NCBI RefSeq assembly: GCF_900110375.1
Contig: NZ_FODN01000007.1
Coordinates: 1 to 64,000, forward strand
Length of the DNA: 64,000 nt
Direction of reading: 5' to 3'
Source of the DNA: Flavobacterium sinopsychrotolerans
GTDB taxonomy: Bacteria > Bacteroidota > Bacteroidia > Flavobacteriales > Flavobacteriaceae
Within the stretch, counting starts at the first letter, position 1, and each line of letters opens with the position of its first letter. The notes beneath the pieces were generated by a model, which had not been told where the DNA came from, made no database searches, and saw only the letters and a list, made by a program, of their open reading frames with translations. The translations under genes were made by a program, and so were the position numbers. This document shows, in pieces, positions 49,065 to 58,591 of the stretch.

Positions 49065-51128
49065 ATGAAAAAAACCAGCAATAAGCAATTGCTTTTTGTG
49101 ATTCCCGCAATCATGGGTTTTGCGGTGGGTCAAGCACAGAATATTCCGGCAGCTAAAGAACCGGGAATTAATGTGAATTACATGGATAAAAAAGTGAAAC
49201 CAAGTAACGATTTCTTTCGTTATGTGAATGGAACTTGGTTGGATAATACGGAGATTCCAGGTGACAGAACCCGTTGGGGTAGTTTTGACGAATTGCGTCA
49301 ACGAACTGACGCGGATGCTTTGGCAATTTTAAAAGAAGCCACGACAAATCCGATCTATAAATCAAATACAGATCAAGGTAAAGCCATTAATTTATACAAA
49401 TCTATTTTAGATACTGTAGGAAGAAATAAATTAGGAATAGCACCTTTGAAACCGTACTTAAAGAAAATCGATGCTGTTAAAAATGCCAAAGATTTAGAGG
49501 CTTTATTGATTGAAATGGAACCTATCGGAGGCATCGGATTTATGGGTGCTGGCGTAGGAACTGATGCGAAAAACAGCAGTAGAAACGTGATTAATTTAGG
49601 CCCGGGCGGCGTAGGTTTGCCAGACAGAGATTATTATGTTTCTGACGATGCAGATTCCAAAGAGAAACGTGCGAAATATGTTTTACACGTTACTAAAATG
49701 TTACAATATCTAGGTGATAAACCTGCCGTAGCTAAAATGAATGCCGAAAAAATTCTGGCGCTTGAAACTGCGATGTCAAAACCAAGATTAGACAGAGTAG
49801 AACGCAGAGACCGTCGTAAGTCATACAATCCAATGACATTGAGTGAATTGACTAAACTAACTCCGTCAATCAATTGGAATAATTATTTCACAAAAATTGG
49901 ATTGGCAAAAGTGGATACCGTAATTGTATCACAACCTAAATACATGACGGCGCTAGAAACTATTTTCAAAGAAAATAAAGTAGAAGATTGGAAAGCATAC
50001 ATGCGTTGGAGTTTGTTGAACAGAGCTTCAAGTCAATTGTCTACTGAAATTGAAAATGCAAACTGGGAGTTTTACGGAAAAACTTTGACTGGTGCAGTAA
50101 GTCAAAGACCACGTGACGAAAGAGCACTTCAAACAATTAACGGCGCGGTTGGTGAAGCATTAGGGAAATTATATGTTGAGAAAAAATTTCCGGCTGAAGC
50201 CAAAGTAAAAGCGGAGAAAATGATTAAAAATATCTTCTTGGCTTTCGAAAACAGAATCAATAATTTGTCTTGGATGTCTGCAGAAACAAAAGTAAGCGCG
50301 CTTGCTAAACTGCATAAATCAAGAATTAAAATTGGATACCCTGACAAATGGAAAGATTATTCAGCCTTGACGATTAAAAGTCCAGAAGAAGGTGGGACTT
50401 ATTTTGAAAACTCAAAAAACATGGCGAAATGGCGTTTTGAAGAAAACTTAGCCGAGCTGAACAAGCCTGTTGATAAAGAAAGATGGGGAATGTCTCCGCA
50501 AACGGTAAATGCGTATTACAATCCATCAAACAATGAAATTGTATTTCCGGCAGCTATTTTGCAACCGCCTTTTTACAATTACCAAGCGGATGAAGCGGTA
50601 AATTATGGTGGAATAGGAGGGGTTATTGGACATGAAATTTCACATGGTTTTGATGATTCAGGTTCCCGTTACAACGCTGATGGAAACTTAGTAGACTGGT
50701 GGACGGCTGAAGATTTGAAACAATTCTCTGCTTTAACTGGAGCACTTGCTGCTCAATACAGCGCTTTGGAACCAATTCCAGGAACTTTCGTAGATGGTAA
50801 ATTTACATTGGGAGAGAACATTGGAGATTTAGGTGGAGTAAATGCCGCTTATGATGGTTTACAATTGTATTTGAAAGAAAACGGAAATCCGGGATTAATT
50901 GACGGATATACTCCGGAACAACGTTTCTTTATTTCTTGGTCAACTATCTGGCGTTCAAAAATGCGTGATGAAGCCTTGAAAAATCAAGTGAAAACAGACC
51001 CGCATTCGCCAGGAATGTACCGTGCTTATGTTCCTTTGCAAAATATAGATACGTTCTATAAAGCGTTCGATATTAAAGCAACTGACGGAATGTACATTGC
51101 ACCTGAAAAGCGTGTGAGAATCTGGTAA
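49065..51128 (+). CDS. M13-family (neprilysin-like) zinc endopeptidase
   Basis: A 687-residue exported metallopeptidase that cuts short peptides. Signal peptide LLFVIPAIMGFAVGQA; the mature protein begins with the family pattern PSNDFFRYVNGTWLD. The helical N-terminal domain runs to about residue 420, then the catalytic domain with VNAYYNPSNNEIVFPAAIL, the zinc motif GGVIGHEISHGFDDSG and the third ligand in GENIGDLGGVNAAYDG. The C terminus, ending RVRIW, is the normal family end. It is transcribed alone, with a strong terminator downstream, and likely acts in the periplasm or is a lipid-free secreted enzyme. Confidence 0.96.
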   Translation: MKKTSNKQLLFVIPAIMGFAVGQAQNIPAAKEPGINVNYMDKKVKPSNDFFRYVNGTWLDNTEIPGDRTRWGSFDELRQRTDADALAILKEATTNPIYKSNTDQGKAINLYKSILDTVGRNKLGIAPLKPYLKKIDAVKNAKDLEALLIEMEPIGGIGFMGAGVGTDAKNSSRNVINLGPGGVGLPDRDYYVSDDADSKEKRAKYVLHVTKMLQYLGDKPAVAKMNAEKILALETAMSKPRLDRVERRDRRKSYNPMTLSELTKLTPSINWNNYFTKIGLAKVDTVIVSQPKYMTALETIFKENKVEDWKAYMRWSLLNRASSQLSTEIENANWEFYGKTLTGAVSQRPRDERALQTINGAVGEALGKLYVEKKFPAEAKVKAEKMIKNIFLAFENRINNLSWMSAETKVSALAKLHKSRIKIGYPDKWKDYSALTIKSPEEGGTYFENSKNMAKWRFEENLAELNKPVDKERWGMSPQTVNAYYNPSNNEIVFPAAILQPPFYNYQADEAVNYGGIGGVIGHEISHGFDDSGSRYNADGNLVDWWTAEDLKQFSALTGALAAQYSALEPIPGTFVDGKFTLGENIGDLGGVNAAYDGLQLYLKENGNPGLIDGYTPEQRFFISWSTIWRSKMRDEALKNQVKTDPHSPGMYRAYVPLQNIDTFYKAFDIKATDGMYIAPEKRVRIW

Positions 51129-51145
51129 TCAGTTTAAAAAAAACT

Positions 51146-51187
51146 AAAAATATCCCATTCGTTCAGTCGAATGGGATATTTTTTTTA
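51146..51187. terminator. Strong bidirectional intrinsic terminator
   Basis: A 16-bp perfect stem (51146-51161 with 51168-51183) around a 6-base loop, followed by more Ts, with an A run before it. It separates the M13 gene from the convergent response regulator gene. Confidence 0.9.
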
Positions 51188-51223
51188 CAATCTAAAGACT
51201 AAATTGTTTTGGAAAAAGATCCC

Positions 51224-51880
51224 TTAAACAAATCCTATTTCTTTGGCTTTCTTAATAATAGCGTCGTCGCTTCCTTTTTCTACACCAAAATATATTTTTA
51301 TTTTTGCTTTTCTTTTTTCAATAGCACTCAAGCTCAAGTTCAATAGCTCTGGCATATTTACGGTTTTGGTGTTTTGACTGATAAGAATTATAATCTGTCT
51401 GTCAATAGTATCTAAAAACATTTCTTTGGTTGAAAAATCTTCAATTGTTTTTTTTACTCTTTCACTCTTATAGATTTCTCCAGCTATAATTTTATTGCAA
51501 ATAATACTGATTGAACTAAAATCAAGATCTGATTTTTCAATCAAACCTTCTGGATTTATATCATGTATGATGCTGTTTAATCTTATAATGTTGCAATAAC
51601 CTGTGATAAAAATAATTTTAGTTTTAGGATATTTTACTCGAATTAATTTTGCTAAATCTTCTCCATTTTTTATGTTTTTTTCTGGGTATTCAGGCATGCT
51701 TAAATCTAGTATTACTAAATCGATGCGTACATCTGGGGCTTTATCAAAAATGAATTTATAAGCGTTTTCTAACGAATTAGTAGATGTAATTCGTGTGCTT
51801 ATTTCTAAATCTGTTAAAGCCATTTTGTAACAGTCAGTAATCATAATGTGGTCATCTACCAATAAAATTTCTAGAGACAT
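51224..51880 (-). CDS. Response regulator, receiver plus LuxR-like HTH, orphan
   Basis: A 218-residue two-component regulator. The receiver has the acidic pocket LLVDDH (D9, D10), the phosphoacceptor D59 in VILDLSMPE, the Thr in IIFITGY and the Lys in LIEKSD. The C-terminal 70 residues contain a helix-turn-helix, MPELLNLSLSAIEKRKAKIK, a divergent form of the LuxR/NarL type. No histidine kinase is adjacent, so its partner lies elsewhere; the orphan kinase at 10825-12297 is a formal candidate only. It is transcribed alone and converges on the M13 gene terminator. Confidence 0.88.
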   Translation of the reverse strand: MSLEILLVDDHIMITDCYKMALTDLEISTRITSTNSLENAYKFIFDKAPDVRIDLVILDLSMPEYPEKNIKNGEDLAKLIRVKYPKTKIIFITGYCNIIRLNSIIHDINPEGLIEKSDLDFSSISIICNKIIAGEIYKSERVKKTIEDFSTKEMFLDTIDRQIIILISQNTKTVNMPELLNLSLSAIEKRKAKIKIYFGVEKGSDDAIIKKAKEIGFV

Positions 51881-51975
51881 ATAATTTGATTTAGGGGGCT
51901 AAAATTAGGTGCTATCTATTTATAAAAATGAATTTTAGTTTTTTATTTGTTGCTATCAGTTCTGAGAGAATCGTC

Positions 51976-52899
51976 TCATTTTCGTGTTTTTCTCAATGAA
52001 TAATTGACCAGATACAATCCGCTTAATGTAACTCCTCCACCTATTGCAATGGCAGCGTTAAAAGTTTCACTAAAAATCAGCGCTCCTAAAATCACAGCAA
52101 CGATGGGGTTAATGTATGAATAGACAGTACTAATCTCCGCAGGAAGATTTTGAAGCGCATAAATAAAGGCAATGAAGGTAAGAATAGAACCCACTATAAC
52201 TAAATAGGCAATCGACCACCACGAAATCGCCGGGATAGCACTCAAACTAACGGAAGTTCCTGTTGCTCCATTGTATGCAAAAATTAAAATACTGGAGATA
52301 AACATTTGCAGTCCCAAACTAAAATATGGATTAAAAGTAGCTGCTTTTTTCTTGGTGTACAAAGTCCCAAAAGCCCAGGTTAAAGTAGAAATTATGGAAA
52401 TTATTATCCCGAATCTGAAATTTGGAATTAAGAAATCACTCAGGTGGTCGTAAAAAATAACACAAACGCCACTAAAACTGATAATCAAACCAATAACTGA
52501 TAATCTGGACAAACGTTCTCCTCTAAAAAAAGTAATAATAACGATCCATAAAGGTACAATTGCGCCAATGATCGCGCCAAGTCCGCTACTGATGTATTTT
52601 ACGCCCCAAGTGCTTAATCCGTTGCTTAACACAAAATTAAGGATACTTAAAATGATAATCGTTTTCCATTGTTTTCCCTTTGGCCAAGGTGCTTTTTTAA
52701 ACAAAAAAAAGGAAATATAAAGGAAACCCCCTAAGAATTGTCTGATGGCGACAAGCTGTAAGGCGGGCATGTGTTTTACACCTTCTTTGGAAGCAATCCA
52801 GGTTGTTCCCCAGAAAAAACTGACCCAGCACAAAGCCAAAATAGGCAGCCCAATAGTATTCACTTTAGATGAAACAGCATTCTTAATTTTAGTTCTCAC
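51976..52899 (-). CDS. EamA-family (DMT) transporter
   Basis: A 307-residue inner-membrane protein with ten helices in two EamA repeats; the first repeat starts CWVSFFWGTTWIASKEG and the second has TWAFGTLYTKKKAA. It would export a metabolite; the substrate is unknown. The start is a GTG at 52899, one base after the epimerase stop, so the two are coupled. It ends a run of six minus-strand genes. A second member of the family lies at 62872-63768. Confidence 0.9.
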   Translation of the reverse strand: MRTKIKNAVSSKVNTIGLPILALCWVSFFWGTTWIASKEGVKHMPALQLVAIRQFLGGFLYISFFLFKKAPWPKGKQWKTIIILSILNFVLSNGLSTWGVKYISSGLGAIIGAIVPLWIVIITFFRGERLSRLSVIGLIISFSGVCVIFYDHLSDFLIPNFRFGIIISIISTLTWAFGTLYTKKKAATFNPYFSLGLQMFISSILIFAYNGATGTSVSLSAIPAISWWSIAYLVIVGSILTFIAFIYALQNLPAEISTVYSYINPIVAVILGALIFSETFNAAIAIGGGVTLSGLYLVNYSLRKTRK

Positions 52900-52900
52900 G

Positions 52901-53704
52901 TTACAAATTTGGTTTCGTAAAAGTATAATTTAAAACCTTTTCTAAGCGAGTGCTCAAAATTATTTTTCCGCCAGCATTATTTTTAGGATTAAATCTTGGC
53001 AAAGCCAAATTCAATTCCAGAGCTTTTTGCGTATAATATATTTCTCGGGAAGGATGAGACGGAGCCACCGCATTGAAGGTTTCATTCCAAGCATCATTTG
53101 CTATAATTTTTAGAATTATACCCATACAATCTTCCTGATGAATTAAATTAATTGGTGCATTAGGATTATCTAAATTCTCACGACCAGCCAGAAATTTTAC
53201 AGGATGACGGTCTTCGCCAATTAAACCACCAAAACGTAAAATCGTTGTTTTGAAATGGCTGTTATTTTGCAAAAGCTGTTCTGTTTCCAGTAATTGTTTC
53301 CCGCTTTCCGTATCCGGTTTTGCAATAGTTTCTTCAGTAACAAAAATCTCATCATCATTATAAACTGATGTCGAACTGATGAAAAGCACATTTTCAACAG
53401 AAGATTGTTCTATAAAAGGAATTATATTTCTAATTTTGGATACAAAATTTTCTGTGCCTGAACCGCGAAGTTTCGGCGGAACATCGATAATCAGAATTTC
53501 ACAATTTTCTAGAAATTCAGTTAGGTTTCCAGTGGTTTTATTTTCTGAAAGCGCAATTAAGAAAGGTGCGATTCCTGCATTTTTCAATACATTTAATTTT
53601 TCTGCAGATGTCGTCGAGCCATTTACTAAATAATCGTTTTTCAATAATGCTTTCGCCAAAGGCAAACCCAACCAACCACAACCTAGAATACTAATTTTTG
53701 TCAT
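52901..53704 (-). CDS. NAD(P)-binding epimerase/dehydratase-like protein (YeeZ type)
   Basis: A 267-residue Rossmann-fold protein. The nucleotide site is ISILGCGWLGLPLAKALL, and an SSTSVYND motif in the place of the catalytic region suggests an atypical SDR. The second half (FGGLIGEDRHPVKFLAGREN, then INLIHQEDC) resembles NAD-dependent epimerases of the YeeZ group, whose substrate is not known. It is two bases after the ORF6N gene and one base before the EamA transporter. The canonical Y-x3-K is not complete, so enzymatic type is uncertain. Confidence 0.82.
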   Translation of the reverse strand: MTKISILGCGWLGLPLAKALLKNDYLVNGSTTSAEKLNVLKNAGIAPFLIALSENKTTGNLTEFLENCEILIIDVPPKLRGSGTENFVSKIRNIIPFIEQSSVENVLFISSTSVYNDDEIFVTEETIAKPDTESGKQLLETEQLLQNNSHFKTTILRFGGLIGEDRHPVKFLAGRENLDNPNAPINLIHQEDCMGIILKIIANDAWNETFNAVAPSHPSREIYYTQKALELNLALPRFNPKNNAGGKIILSTRLEKVLNYTFTKPNL

Positions 53705-53706
53705 TT

Positions 53707-54216
53707 TTATTTTTTGTAGCCAATTTGTTTACGATCTTTTTGTGTGTTGTCTTTCTCGTCTTTTTTGATGAGGTAATTCAAAGCTTCATATATATCATTG
53801 AATTTCTTGTCGTATTTGGTCTCTATTTCAAGCAATTTTTCGTTGAATTCTTTGTGTTCCAAAGCATATTTACGAATAATGACGAAAGTACGCATGATAG
53901 CAATATTTACATGTATCGCTACATCCGAATTTAAAATGCCACTAAGCATTGCTATTCCTTGTTCCGTGAAAGCAAAAGGGGTTACAGTTACGTTTCTTTT
54001 ATTTTGGTATGCGGTCACAATTTGTGACCGCATACTTTCCCATTCTTCAATATTTAGTCGAAACATAAAGTCGACGGGAAATCTTTTTATATTTCTTTTT
54101 ACGGCTTGATTTAGGACTTTGGTTTCTACTTCATAAAGTACAGCAAGGTCAAAATCAAGTATCACTTTTTGTCCTTGAACATCATGTATTTTAGATTGCA
54201 ATGTATGTATCTGCAT
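53707..54216 (-). CDS. ORF6N-domain DNA-binding protein
   Basis: A 169-residue protein whose N-terminal 90 residues form an ORF6N domain: QKVILDFDLAVLYEVETKVL, KRNIKRFPVDFMFRL and FTEQGIAMLSGIL. This domain is typical of phage and mobile-element regulators. The rest is a charged coiled-coil region (EHKEFNEKLLEIETKYDKKF) and a basic tail. Here it sits in a tight chromosomal run, 24 bases after the M28 peptidase and two bases before the epimerase, with no other phage gene nearby. It is likely a domesticated or recently inserted regulator. DNA binding is inferred from the domain. Confidence 0.87.
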   Translation of the reverse strand: MQIHTLQSKIHDVQGQKVILDFDLAVLYEVETKVLNQAVKRNIKRFPVDFMFRLNIEEWESMRSQIVTAYQNKRNVTVTPFAFTEQGIAMLSGILNSDVAIHVNIAIMRTFVIIRKYALEHKEFNEKLLEIETKYDKKFNDIYEALNYLIKKDEKDNTQKDRKQIGYKK

Positions 54217-54240
54217 ATAATTTGTAGTGAGTTAGTTTTT

Positions 54241-56631
54241 TTATGGCTTTTTCAAACTGTCTTTCACAACAGTCAAACTATCATTTATTACAGGATTAGT
54301 AAGACTATCCAAAGCATTTACAACCATTACCGGAGTTGGCTTTATTTTTTGTCGAATGACCACAGCATCATTCAAAACAAAAGGTGTTGGCATCATCCAG
54401 TTGTCCCTTTTCGTAATTTCAAATAGCGGATTGGAAAGCAAATCAAAAGAGCTTTCTAACAGTTCCATGTCAAATGCAGTTGAAACATTAAAACTAAATT
54501 GCATTTCTAATGGTGCATTTCCTACCACATAATAGCTCAATATCTTTTTTCCTTTTCGCTGGTAAAGTGAATTTTTCTGACCTAATGTAGTCACACCGTT
54601 AGCTTTGAAATTGTGAATTTCCATTTTTTCATTGGCAAAAATATCATAGCGGTTAACGTTTCGATTTGGGGAAATTTTTATTTTCAAATGCCTTTGATTG
54701 CCTACGATTCGGTCTTCCAGAAATTCAATACTTGGTTTCTGAAGGTCTTTTTTAGGCGCATTCGCAGCGTATGTAAAACCAGAATTGTATTTGCTGAACA
54801 AAGGAATTTCGTTCAAATTCGTTGCGATTTTCGGGTTTTCACCCAAATAGCTTTTGGTCCAGGAATCGAGATTGGTGTCATACGTTGTCCAATCGGCTTG
54901 GTCTGTATCCGCATTATAAATGTATAACAAGCTGTTTGATTTAGCTCTGCCAAATTCATAACCGGATTCAGAATGTGCTTTCGCAAAAAAGCCAATGGAA
55001 AGCAAAAGAAGGATTATGGACCACATTCCCTTTTTGGCGAAAGCCCCGAAAATTGGCAACAATAATCCAAAGGTTAAAACAGTAAGAATAGCACTTCCAA
55101 AAAGCACTTTTAGTCCCAAACCAATAGGGAACATTTGGATAAAAGGCGCTATGATTAGTAAAGCAGGAATACTTAAAAAAAGATTTAATGTTCTGTTCGA
55201 TTGTTGAGTCACAATAAAAACACCAAAAATCAACAGACCAAAGTACACCGGAATAATCAAAAATCCTGCTCCCGGTAAAAGAAAAGCAAGAGCTCCATTA
55301 ACCACAATCCAAATAAATAATGGTGCTACATAATGATTGATGGTGACTTTGCTGTCTGAAAATAAATGATAAAATGCCATGCTTATCGCTAAAGTCAATA
55401 ACACAAAAGCGGCAATGTAGGCATGCCCGTTATACGTAAACCCGTTGAGTAAATCGTTGTATTGTGGATAGGTAACCAGTAATGCTTTCCATCCAAAAAA
55501 AGTAAGTAATCCGGATGCAATTAGGGAACTCAATAACGGAATAAATCCCTTTCCAATTTCCCGAAATGACAAAAGGCGTTTCGCTTTTCCTAAAAATAAC
55601 AGGAAAATAAGCAATGCTATTGCAAGTACTACCATGGGTAAAACCCAACTGAAAGGATAGCTTATAAAGGTGTACGGAAGGGTAAAATACACATAATCTT
55701 CGCTGGCTTGTGTCGCATTTAAATTGGTATTTGAAAAATAATTTAATAACGGCATCAAATAGGAACCTTGATGCGCCAGTGTATTCTCATTCAAATGATT
55801 GATGTCATCTTGGGCGGTATGATAGTTAAAATGATCGTCAATAAACGCAAAATTATACCCTTGAATATTGCCTTGTTCCCTGAAAACGGTCAAATCGGTA
55901 TCGTTGGGTAACATTTTATAAATGCTGTACATCAAAGAATTGGATACTGGAAAAGTCGCTTTTGCGGCAGCAAACTCTTTTACTAATCCTGCATTTCCTT
56001 TGCTGGTTTCCATCAGCATGTAGCTGGGTCCGGAAGAACCTCGTGCTTCGAAATTAAGAACCAAGCCCACTTCCTTTGCCCATTGGTGTTGGGTTACAAA
56101 AAGCGCAGCGCCATTTAATCCTAACTCTTCTGCATCCGAAAACAGAATAATAATGTCATTTTTATGCGGAGTTTTATTGTGCAAAAAAGCACGAACACTT
56201 TCTAAGATTGTTGCTACACCGGAACCCGCATCACTTGCGCCAAGAGAGTAGGAATGGGGTGCGCTGTCATAGTGCGAAAGTAACAACAAGGCTTTGGAGC
56301 TATTGGAACCTTTTATTCGGGCCAAGATATTTTTTGATTGTACCAGATTTCCCCAGTCGCTGAGCGTATAACCTTCCTGAATAGAAGTTTGTAATCCTAA
56401 CTTGTTTAGCTCTTTTACGAGATAATTAGCAACCACTTCATGATTTTCAGAGCCTACATAATGGGGGTTTTTTGAAATGTTTTCCACTTGGGTCAAAGCT
56501 CTTTTGGCCGAAAATTCAGTAAGTAGACCTTCGTCATACGAAGTCCATTGCGGCATCATCGTAAAGTAAATTAACCCCAGAATTACTGAGATAAATAAAC
56601 CGGCAAAAATTGAGTAATAATCTTTTTTCAT
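54241..56631 (-). CDS. M28-family membrane aminopeptidase
   Basis: A 796-residue protein: one N-terminal helix (IFAGLFISVILGLIYF), a periplasmic M28 zinc peptidase domain, then about eight more helices and a C-terminal extracytoplasmic domain. The zinc ligands are in LLLSHYDSAPHS, GASDAGSGVATILE and LFSDAEELGLNGA (catalytic E-E). This matches the Bacteroidota proteins that combine M28 with a polytopic membrane part, related in layout to the ER enzyme ERMP1. It likely trims peptides in the periplasm. It follows the Zn-ribbon gene by 29 bases. Confidence 0.92.
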   Translation of the reverse strand: MKKDYYSIFAGLFISVILGLIYFTMMPQWTSYDEGLLTEFSAKRALTQVENISKNPHYVGSENHEVVANYLVKELNKLGLQTSIQEGYTLSDWGNLVQSKNILARIKGSNSSKALLLLSHYDSAPHSYSLGASDAGSGVATILESVRAFLHNKTPHKNDIIILFSDAEELGLNGAALFVTQHQWAKEVGLVLNFEARGSSGPSYMLMETSKGNAGLVKEFAAAKATFPVSNSLMYSIYKMLPNDTDLTVFREQGNIQGYNFAFIDDHFNYHTAQDDINHLNENTLAHQGSYLMPLLNYFSNTNLNATQASEDYVYFTLPYTFISYPFSWVLPMVVLAIALLIFLLFLGKAKRLLSFREIGKGFIPLLSSLIASGLLTFFGWKALLVTYPQYNDLLNGFTYNGHAYIAAFVLLTLAISMAFYHLFSDSKVTINHYVAPLFIWIVVNGALAFLLPGAGFLIIPVYFGLLIFGVFIVTQQSNRTLNLFLSIPALLIIAPFIQMFPIGLGLKVLFGSAILTVLTFGLLLPIFGAFAKKGMWSIILLLLSIGFFAKAHSESGYEFGRAKSNSLLYIYNADTDQADWTTYDTNLDSWTKSYLGENPKIATNLNEIPLFSKYNSGFTYAANAPKKDLQKPSIEFLEDRIVGNQRHLKIKISPNRNVNRYDIFANEKMEIHNFKANGVTTLGQKNSLYQRKGKKILSYYVVGNAPLEMQFSFNVSTAFDMELLESSFDLLSNPLFEITKRDNWMMPTPFVLNDAVVIRQKIKPTPVMVVNALDSLTNPVINDSLTVVKDSLKKP

Positions 56632-56660
56632 GATAGGTAAGTAGATTTTGGGATGCGGAA

Positions 56661-57011
56661 TTAAATGTCTTTTTTGACTAACATATAAAAATCATTGTCT
56701 AAAACCATATAACCTTGGTCGTACAAAAAATAGTAGGTATTTCCTGTTTTGGTTTGAAGTATGTTTGTGAAAAATTCGAAATCAAAGCCTTTACTCAACA
56801 ATTTTGCCCGTGTGGTTTTTGATTTGCCTTCGGTATTAATTTCGGATAGAATGCGGTAATTCTTGCGTAACTTATTGTTTATGTTGCGCATAAAATTAGT
56901 ACTGTCTTTGTTTATTTTGTTATTATAGGCGTTACGGCAGCCGTCGCTGCAAAACTTTTTGTCTTCTCGGCCTACAATCTTTTCTCCACATTCTAAGCAG
57001 GTTTTGTTCAT
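56661..57011 (-). CDS. Small Zn-ribbon protein of unknown function
   Basis: A 116-residue protein that opens with a four-cysteine zinc ribbon, KTCLECGEKIVGREDKKFCS followed by DGC, of the DUF2116/MYND-like kind. A basic helical segment (NNKLRKNYRIL) and a C-terminal beta-rich part ending YMLVKKDI follow. Its start overlaps the stop of the GNAT-nitrilase gene by four bases (ATGA), so they are coupled. The N-terminal zinc ribbon suggests binding to a nucleic acid or a protein partner. No function is known to me. Confidence 0.75.
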   Translation of the reverse strand: MNKTCLECGEKIVGREDKKFCSDGCRNAYNNKINKDSTNFMRNINNKLRKNYRILSEINTEGKSKTTRAKLLSKGFDFEFFTNILQTKTGNTYYFLYDQGYMVLDNDFYMLVKKDI

Positions 57012-58537
57012 GGATTTATTTTTTTGATATCGTATAAATCAGTTCTACGGTCTTTTAGAATTCGAACACTTCCATGCTCGTGAAGTTCTTTCAATAAATT
57101 CAAGTCAACGTCTACAATAAGAGTCATCTCGGTATTTGGTGTTGCTTCTGCTTTGATTCCGTTACTTGGAAAGGCAAAATCAGAAGGTGTAAATACTGCG
57201 GATTGCGCATATTGAATGTCCATGTTATTCACCTTTGGGAGATTTCCCACACAGCCAGCTATTGCCACATAACACTCGTTTTCAATTGCTCTGGCCTGTG
57301 CGCAATGTTTGACTCTGGTGTAGGCATTTTGAGTATCAGTCAAGAACGGAACAAATAAAATGTTCATTCCCTCATCTGCCATTAATCTGGAAAGTTCCGG
57401 AAATTCAACATCATAACAAATCATGATGCCAATTTTTCCGCAATCGGTATCAAAAGTCTTAATTTGTGATCCACCTGTCATTCCCCAATGCTGTACTTCG
57501 TTTGGAGTGACATGAATTTTAGCATACATCTCAGAAGTTCCGTCTCTTTTACAGAGAAAACCAACATTGTATAACGTGCCATTTTCTAGGTAAGGCATGC
57601 TTCCCGTGATGATGTTGATATTATAAGAAATGGCCAATTCCTGAAAGCGTTTGCGAACAGGTTCTGCATGTTTAGCTAATTCTCGAATTGCTTCTGCCTC
57701 TGACAAATGATTGTAATCCGCCATCAAAGGTGCGGTGAATAGTTCTGGAAATAGTGCAAAATCGCTTCCGTAACCAGAAACTACATCAACAAAAAATTCG
57801 CATTGTTCAAATAAAGCCTCCAGGTTATTCAGTTGACGCATCTGCCATTGAACGAGTCCTAGACGGATGACGCTTTTTTCGAGATTAATTAGTTTCGGAC
57901 TTTCATCATAATAAATATTGTTCCATTCTAATAGAACGGCAAATTCCTTAGAATCGGTATCGCCTTCCAGATAATTTTTCATTACCCGAATTACGTGGAA
58001 ATCATTGCTTAACTGAAAAGAAAGTACTGGATCGTGTAGTTCTTTTCTTTTTACTTTTTCTATGTAGTTTTTTGGGGTGAGTGTTTTGGCGTGTTGTCCA
58101 TAATTTGGAATCCTTCCGGCAAAAACAATGGCTTTCAAATTCAATTGTTCGCATAGTTCTTTGCGTGCATCATACAAACGTCTTCCCAGACGCAATCCTC
58201 TGTAACTTGGATGTATGAAAACATCTATTCCATACAAGACATCCCCTTTTGGATTATGAGTCGAAAAGGTATAGTTTCCTGTTATATCTGAATAATTATG
58301 GTTTTTATCGACTAAGTTTTCATCAACAATTAATGATAATGCCGAACCAACTACTTTGCCATCCACTAAAATCACCAATTGACCTTCGGGAAAAATACTC
58401 AACAATTTTTCGATATGATGTTCTCTCCAGTAGGAACCTACCATTTCCGGATATGATTCTACCATAGATTTTTTAAGTTCTTTGTAGTCATCAAATTTCA
58501 GATTTCGTAACTCTACTTTGTTTATTTTGGCTTGCAT
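57008..58537 (-). CDS. Bifunctional GNAT acetyltransferase / carbon-nitrogen hydrolase
   Basis: A 509-residue fusion. Residues 1-215 form a GNAT domain, with the acetyl-CoA loop in FIHPSYRGLRLGRRLYDAR. Residues 228-505 form a nitrilase-superfamily amidase with the full Glu-Lys-Cys triad: FPELFT (Glu), YAKIHVTPNE (Lys) and MICYDVEFPE (Cys). Such fusions are common in Bacteroidota; the substrate is unknown, and linked acyl transfer and deamidation of one metabolite is a reasonable guess. It has a full promoter at 58555-58584 and heads the run of genes down to 51976. The next gene overlaps it by four bases. Confidence 0.93.
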   Translation of the reverse strand: MQAKINKVELRNLKFDDYKELKKSMVESYPEMVGSYWREHHIEKLLSIFPEGQLVILVDGKVVGSALSLIVDENLVDKNHNYSDITGNYTFSTHNPKGDVLYGIDVFIHPSYRGLRLGRRLYDARKELCEQLNLKAIVFAGRIPNYGQHAKTLTPKNYIEKVKRKELHDPVLSFQLSNDFHVIRVMKNYLEGDTDSKEFAVLLEWNNIYYDESPKLINLEKSVIRLGLVQWQMRQLNNLEALFEQCEFFVDVVSGYGSDFALFPELFTAPLMADYNHLSEAEAIRELAKHAEPVRKRFQELAISYNINIITGSMPYLENGTLYNVGFLCKRDGTSEMYAKIHVTPNEVQHWGMTGGSQIKTFDTDCGKIGIMICYDVEFPELSRLMADEGMNILFVPFLTDTQNAYTRVKHCAQARAIENECYVAIAGCVGNLPKVNNMDIQYAQSAVFTPSDFAFPSNGIKAEATPNTEMTLIVDVDLNLLKELHEHGSVRILKDRRTDLYDIKKINP

Positions 58538-58554
58538 AAGAATTTGATTTTTAT

Positions 58555-58584
58555 CAAATATAGCGAAATTTTACCATTTACAAA
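58555..58584 (-). promoter_or_regulatory. Promoter of the GNAT-nitrilase gene run
   Basis: On the minus strand TTTG (58584-58581), 18 bases, TATATTTG (58562-58555). A perfect match to the consensus, 18 bases ahead of the ATG. Confidence 0.78.
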
Positions 58585-58591
58585 CGTTTAC

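Noticed and set aside
53707..54216. A prophage around the ORF6N gene
   Set aside because: No integrase, capsid, portal or lysis gene lies on either side; all neighbours are ordinary chromosomal genes.
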